This document shows positions 59,068 to 64,000 of a stretch of 64,000 nt of DNA, one piece after another (within the stretch, counting starts at the first letter, position 1; each line of letters starts with the position of its first letter). Source of the stretch: Bathynomus jamesi (lineage: Eukaryota > Arthropoda > Malacostraca > Isopoda > Cirolanidae). The notes under the pieces are model-generated. The model saw nothing but the letters and a program-made list of their open reading frames with translations, ran no database searches and had not been told where the DNA came from. The position numbers were made by a program, and so were the translations under genes. The stretch is from assembly GCA_023014485.1 (NCBI GenBank), contig JAJOZX010012283.1, positions 40,518-104,517 of the forward strand, in the 5' to 3' direction.

Positions 59068-59167
59068 AATGGTTTTTCGTCGTCCGATTCTGAGTCCGAG
59101 CAAATTCTATCTCCTGACGTTGCCTTCAGGTACGACACACGTCGGAAAAGACGATCGTTGTCGTCGC
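59068..59167 (-). CDS. host gene internal exon, acidic/Ser-rich (32 codons)
   Basis: 100 nt on the minus strand between acceptor AACTATATTTTCCAG and donor ATT then GTAAGA. It enters in phase 1 and leaves in phase 2, encoding DDNDRLFRRVSYLKATSGDR then ICSDSESDDEKP. The split codon TT plus A of the next exon gives Leu, so it joins exon 53407-53551 without a stop. RRVSYLKATSGDR is a basic, conserved-looking stretch; CSDSESDDE is an acidic, possibly phosphorylated, patch. I cannot name the family from this exon alone. Confidence 0.6.
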
Positions 59168-59933
59168 CTGGAAAATATAGTTTCTTCATTAAAAAAGATA
59201 ATTAATTAATGAAATCAAAAGAATTACCGTTGTAGAATTACAAAAATGGCCCTACTTATACAGGGTGTCCATAAGTCCGGTCTGATCGGAAAATTTATTT
59301 TAAATTAAATTTACAAAAATAATAAGGCGGAGGCCTTTTCCTGAGGGAGTGTAACTCTCTTCCATATTAGCCATTGCGTTATTCTACCGGCAACAACAAA
59401 AAAGCCCCAAAACAAACGAGACCAATTTGAACATTTGTTTTAGTTCTATTGTATTACTTTTGTAATGGATATATTAATGGCTGTATATATAGTGACTGTT
59501 ACAATAACTTCTAATTCAAATCTAAACCTAAAATTAGAATTAGAATAATTAAGCAGTAACTACTTTAAAAAGATAATTTTAACCAAACTTATTTAAGGCA
59601 TAAGGAAACATAACCCTAATCGTTAAATTATGTTATCTGTAATGGGGTAGTTCGTCACACCTTCACCGACTAACCGACCGTTACTCGCAATGGTGTACAG
59701 TCGATTCAAAAAGCCTCGTAAAACTTAGCTTTTCTCTGATAAATATCGATAAAAACATGAAATTTCGAGACGGGACTCTTTGAACCAATTATACATTGCT
59801 GGGGTAGAAAATTAGCCCTCGTTTCAGCAATACTAGGCCGTATCGCGGAGACCCGCAGTTTAACGTGGAATACGAACCACGAGTTCCTACATCACTTCAA
59901 CGCTGACCCATCGAACTACTACTACTACTAGTC
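59168..59933. other. mostly unassigned; isolated mariner end and SINE scrap
   Basis: 59260-59280 reads ACAGGGTGTCCATAAGTCCGG, a lone mariner-type end. At 59868-59890 GCAGTTTAACGTGGAATACG matches the SINE family at 30770 and 48595. A (CTA)n run occurs at 59917-59930. Confidence 0.45.
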
Positions 59934-60178
59934 CAGGGTGCAGTGCCAATTTTATAGGTGCCGGAGCTCTGGTGGGCCTGACAAAAGCCTGCCATTTCCT
60001 ATCCTGTTTCTATATATGCCACACGATGACTAAGTATTTCGTGTTGCACTCACTCACTAAACTGTTGATAATTAATGGAGACAATTTTTTGTTGCTTGTT
60101 ATGGTAATTCCTCCAAACTTCCTCTTGCAGAGGTGCCGGAGCGGCGCTCCGGTGAGCTCCGGCAGCACTGCACCCCTG
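59934..60178. mobile_element. hAT-like MITE, 245 bp
   Basis: CAGGGTGCAGTGCC at the left and, inverted, CAGGGGTGCAGTGCTGCC at the right. Both ends also carry GGTGCCGGAGC blocks. The flanks are a (CTA)n repeat, so the target duplication is unreadable. Confidence 0.55.
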
Positions 60179-60828
60179 ACTACTACTATCCATACCACTT
60201 TGCTGATCGTACAGGGTGCTGTAACACGACCACGATGACATTTTACATTAATTCCTGCTCTACGCGCATTAGTCACCTATTACGCAATTCACATTAACAA
60301 TTGCGTAATGTTGTGCACATTAGAACCACTTCGTTCTCAATTAGTAACTTTTAATGAGTAAGTTAGAGTAATTAGGAAAACATCTTTTGTTTCTAGCGAA
60401 ATTAATTTGATAAATCTTAAAAAAAAAGGTACACATTTTTTAATTTCACGCGTCAGACGTCATCTGCTTACACTGTAACTAGGCCCTGCAGCTTAACTAC
60501 TCTTCAAAGCTTCCTCGATGCAAGACCCGTCTCGCGTTTCAACTAGTTATAAACACGAATAAAGGCGAGTAAACTAATTTTAAACTATTTTATTCCTTTT
60601 ATTTTTTTAAAGCAGACTCGTGCAGAAATGAGTAGTTAGCTATAGGGTCTAATGCCTTGATGACAATTAGTAGCTCTTAACAGTTTCATTATAGGGTAAA
60701 GTTGCCATACTGGATAAACAAAAGATGCTTCAATTTTGTCTCAGTGAGAAAGACGCAAAGTTGTTTTGGCTTATAATGAACGCGAAAAATACAATAACCT
60801 TTATTCAATGCAATATGCCAGTGCCAGT
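60179..60828. other. no gene seen
   Basis: Unassigned AT-rich sequence with a short inverted pair around 60285-60310 (ATTACGCAATTCAC / TTGCGTAAT). Confidence 0.45.
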
Positions 60829-60911
60829 GCCAGTAGTTCAGTGGGTAACGCAGTTTCCCGATAGGTGAGGTGAAGACACCGAGGTCGAGGGTTCGAATCC
60901 CGATGCTGGTA
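60829..60911 (+). repeat. tRNA-like SINE head
   Basis: GCCAGTAGTTCAGTGGGTAA then CGCAG (A-box-like) and CGAGGGTTCGAATCCCGATG (good B box GGTTCGAATCC). The outer GCCAGTA and TGCTGGT can pair as an acceptor stem with two wobbles. D-arm and anticodon-arm spacing does not fit a normal tRNA, and an (AAT)n tail follows, so a SINE is more likely than a tRNA gene. Confidence 0.6.
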
Positions 60912-61298
60912 AATAATAATAATGTTAGAACAATGGGTCGCATTATATAGTCTCAGCGGTGTGCCAGTTTCTGGCCCTCCTTACCAATTACCATTCACGC
61001 GATTAAAATGACCCAAAGAAAACGAACGTGAGGTAGAGACAGCAAAGTTTTTTAACTAGAATGACTCAAAATGGGAGAATCTCAGCAGAATCAGAAATAA
61101 TGTGATAATGCCATCATAATGCTAGCTAATAGCGAGTTATCAACGAACAAAACTTCTAATACCTTCTTACGAGCGAAGAATGAAAATTAAGTTTACAGAA
61201 AAGTTCAAAAAGAATATCTCCGGTCTGTATTAACACCGACATCGTGATTTTGACGGGGAAGATAAACATTTTCTGTACTGAACAAGTGGATTTAGTTA

Positions 61299-61352
<54 letters not shown>

Positions 61353-61799
61353 TTTGACAAAAAAAAAAAAACACCCTAATTATAATCGTCAGAACAAATT
61401 TATGATTTCAATCACCTTCAAACTTATCACTTCTTTGTTCAATTCTTATTCCGTTGACAAGTCACTAAAAATGGACAATTTCACGTGATTTCAATGAAAT
61501 TTATTAAAAAAATTTATGGTCATCAATTTTATTTCAGTGTTATGGAATAAGGAAGTATCAAAATTCGGTCAATAGTTAGCAGTCTTAATTATTATTATTA
61601 TTATTATTATTTTTTTTTTTTTTTTTTTTTTTTTACTTAAAATTGAAAGATTTTTACTAAAATCACTTCCATTTTACGTTTTTCATAAAAATAATTTTTG
61701 CAATAAATTTTCAATATTTCTTGATTTTTTTTTATCATCATGCTTCTCATCAGCTTCAAACTTTATATATATATATACCTTTCCTTTTAACCTTTCAAA
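60912..61799. other. no gene seen; microsatellites
   Basis: (GT)n at 61302-61349, and an (ATT)n plus poly-T run at about 61589-61634. Confidence 0.5.
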
Positions 61800-62399
61800 T
61801 GTTCCGCGCGATGATTCCTCATTTCACGAAGATCAAGCTTGTCGCCCCTCCTCTCGAGTTGACCTGGTGAAGTAGTGAGTTGGTTTCTTCTACTCTCCAT
61901 CTCACACAGCCAGAGAGCCAGGTACGCCAGGCCCATCGGGGATTGTTCCGAGCCAGACGTCTAATCTTCTTTTGAAGATGTTCCCCGCAGCTGATTAAAC
62001 AGTTTTGGTCCTCTCACAACAAAACTATTTTCTTTCAGGGTTAAGGATGTTCCCTGTCTAGCCTTTAATTTGGTAACACGACAGTCTTCCTTTTCTACTT
62101 TCCACTGCTGTTTGGGGTTACAGGGTTCAGAGTAAGTCTAGGGACTAGTTTCTCCATTATTTTCCTAGTGTAAATAATGGTGTATCTCTCTCTCCTTCTT
62201 TCCAGTGAATAGAGATTTAATTCGCGTAACCTTTCCCAGCAATTTAGTTCTTCGCACCCGTTGATCTTGGTTTTGAAGCTTCTCTGAATCCCTTCTAGTT
62301 GTCTAATGTCTTCTTTTTTATATGGGCATGTTAGGACAGAGCAGTATTCAAATTTGGGCATGATCAGCGTTTTCAGTAGAGGAATCATTATATTCCTAT
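61800..62399 (-). pseudogene. CR1-type LINE C-terminus (minus strand), part 1
   Basis: From 62388 downward: MIPLLKTLIMPKFEYCSVLT, YKKEDIRQLEGIQRSFKTKI, ERLRELNLYSLERRRERYTI, EKLVPRLTLNP. After a frameshift it continues CRVTKLKARQG and FVVRGPKLFNQL, as in the copy at 43204-43618. Upstream (higher coordinates) the LINE is interrupted by the hAT element and resumes at 63890. Confidence 0.8.
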
Positions 62400-63889
62400 T
62401 AGTGATGTAAAAAAACCGTTTTTTTTGTTTGTTTTAATAATTAATATAGATATTGCCAATTTAATTATAAGGTATACTTTTGCAATGATATATATTATAA
62501 AAATAAATAAATAAATAAATAATAAAATAGGCCATATGGTACCAGTATAGAATGTCCTTTTCAGCCTATTTACAGAAAAAACTGGCCTCTTTCTTGCACT
62601 GAAAGTCTTTATCTTGAGATCCATTAAACTTGCGAGAACACTGGCTGGGAGCTGACTGCCCATTGTCCAACCTTCCCAGGACTCTCCCATCCATGCCTCG
62701 GATTTTTGAATCTCCACTTAACTATCCTTTAGACCCGCGATGACATATTCCCCCCCCCCCCACGAGACCATCCATATATATATATATATACATACACATA
62801 CACCCATATACATATATACCAATATATACATAAATACTTATATACACATTTATATCTATTGTAATACCCCATACACATGCATACATCCAGAATTCCAGAT
62901 ACATACGCATGCATACTCACATATATACCTACACAAAACTCATACACCTCTATTTCGCCCTTTCATTACCTCCGAGATCATTTAGCACATACAGTAATAT
63001 CCATACAGCCAAAAGAACCAATTAGCACAGACAGAGCAGCAAAGCTAGTATTTATATCCCAAAATGCAAATTCCAAAGAAAGTGAAGTAAAACATGGTGC
63101 TACATTGGCTTCGTTCAACATCCAAGTCTGCAATAAATACCAGTACCTGTGATATTGAAACTATTTGCTTTAATCAATCTAGTGATAATGATTCTTCATG
63201 GAATAGAATCAGATAATGAAAGTTAAACAGCATTAGGTTACACAAAGGTTAAGAAAGAGATGAATATTTATATTTTTTTTATTTTTCTATTTGGAATATA
63301 TATATATATATAATTAATACACATATACACTGGTTTCTTGCCAATCACATTTATATCTATTGTTTTTACCAGTATTATGGATATTATACCAGTACCTGTG
63401 ATATTGAAACTAGCATATATGCTCTACCACATCTAGTGATGATTCTTCCATGGAAATGTAGGTTAACAAAAAGGTTCAAAAAAAGGTGAATATTTTCCTT
63501 TTCTATCTGGAATATATATACTGGTACTCTTGCCAATCACAATTATGTATATTGTTTGAACGAGGAGAATGTTTTATGTTCTAGTTAAAAAATATATATA
63601 CATATAAAAATGAGGGTTTGTTTTTTCCTTTCTATTATATACTTTTTGCGTGATTCAATTTTTCTAAAAGATGACTATATAGTATATATACTAGTATAAC
63701 CGTATAAGCATGGTAGTATAGTAAATTATAGGTAATACTAATATACTTAGTTCGATTAAAGGGAAAAAAATATGGATAAGTTTAAAACAATAAAAAACAA
63801 AAAAAAAAACAAAAAAACAAGACTACCTTCGTTTTTTAAACAAAAAAAACGACAAAAAAACGACAATAAAAAAACGACTCACATCACTA
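62400..63889. mobile_element. non-autonomous hAT element, 1.49 kb, inserted in the CR1 LINE
   Basis: Ends TAGTGATGTAAAAAAACCG and, inverted, TAGTGATGTGAGTCG, with the same TAGTGATGT start as the hAT at 32574. A perfect 8 bp duplication ATTCCTAT lies on both sides (62392-62399 and 63890-63897), and LINE coding sequence continues across. No transposase was recognised inside; the interior holds a C-run, TA/CA-rich sequence and a 250 bp imperfect duplication. Confidence 0.85.
63139..63560. repeat. imperfect tandem duplication inside the hAT element
   Basis: ACCAGTACCTGTGATATTGA at about 63139 recurs at about 63389. Downstream landmarks (CTAGTGAT...ATTCTTC, GGTTAAGAAAGAG/GGTTCAAAAAAAG, CTTGCCAATCACA) recur in the same order about 230-250 bp later. 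Confidence 0.7.
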
Positions 63890-64000
63890 ATTCCTATCCC
63901 TTCATTTAAAGGTTCTCAGTATCTGCTCCGTTACTCTCTTGCTCTGTTTACTGCTAATCTTATTTTGTGTTTCAAATTTCGCATCAGTCATTACAACACC
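63890..64000 (-). pseudogene. CR1-type LINE, part 2, continuing past the window edge
   Basis: On the minus strand it reads GVVMTDAKFETQNKISSKQS then KRVTEQILRTFK, the region that precedes LLKTLIMPKFEYC in CR1-like proteins (usual form: WILRTF.SR......L.KSLV.P.LEYC). It joins part 1 once the hAT element and one copy of its duplication are removed. Confidence 0.7.

Noticed and set aside
60829..60911. tRNA gene
   Set aside because: The B box and acceptor stem look reasonable, but D-arm and anticodon-arm spacing do not fit, and an (AAT)n tail follows. Called a SINE head. The tRNA-like pieces at 12390, 18085, 30765, 52083 and 52455 were rejected for the same reasons.

Overview
Eukaryotic, repeat-saturated, AT-rich genomic DNA, most likely from an arthropod and plausibly a decapod or other malacostracan crustacean. 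That guess rests on very dense (TA)n, (TG)n and (CT)n microsatellites, a CR1-type LINE / mariner / Tc1 / hAT / pogo mixture, introns with GT-AG borders, and no bacterial gene organisation. No species can be named from the sequence alone.

Layout. 1-6.1 kb: a 5.3 kb Academ-like DNA transposon (599-5943; about 180 bp TIRs, TTA target duplication) sits inside an older dispersed repeat. Its decayed gene encodes a Cys-rich N-terminus, a central region, an XPG/FEN1-like nuclease and a tesmin-type CXC domain. 7.4-10.7 kb: a pogo-type element is split by a 5'-truncated CR1 LINE, which is itself split by a 200 bp hAT MITE. 10.7-21.4 kb: mostly microsatellites, small MITEs, tRNA-like SINE pieces and a palindromic mariner relic. 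21.4-24.6 kb: a second, divergent Academ-like element with about 500 bp TIRs and an internal 30 bp coding minisatellite. 25-36.3 kb: a dense TE cluster with palindromic mariner-type elements, a TTAA-flanked MITE nested in a mariner, a DUF4817-type mariner relative, an internally deleted hAT and a nearly intact Tc1 element. 36-43 kb: sparse region with microsatellites, one palindromic repeat and a pogo N-terminal scrap. 43.2-45.1 kb: CR1 fragments in both orientations around a 180 bp (CT)n tract. 46-59.2 kb: three minus-strand exons (59068-59167, 53407-53551, 46744-46833) join in frame and contain the start of a PH domain; they look like part of one host gene with introns of 5-7 kb, and they are the only convincing host coding sequence. 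The introns hold hAT MITEs, palindromic and ordinary mariners, SINEs and an intron-containing CACTG-ended transposon (53684-56505). 57-64 kb: more MITEs, a Tc1 deletion derivative, SINEs, and a CR1 fragment split by a 1.49 kb hAT element with a perfect 8 bp target duplication.

Almost every transposon gene carries single-base frameshifts or stops, so all are annotated as pseudogenes. The main themes are nested insertion, repeated formation of head-to-head (palindromic) mariner derivatives, and insertion of TA-targeting elements into TA/TG microsatellites. Nothing resembling a CRISPR array, an operon, an rRNA gene or a confidently functional tRNA gene was seen.
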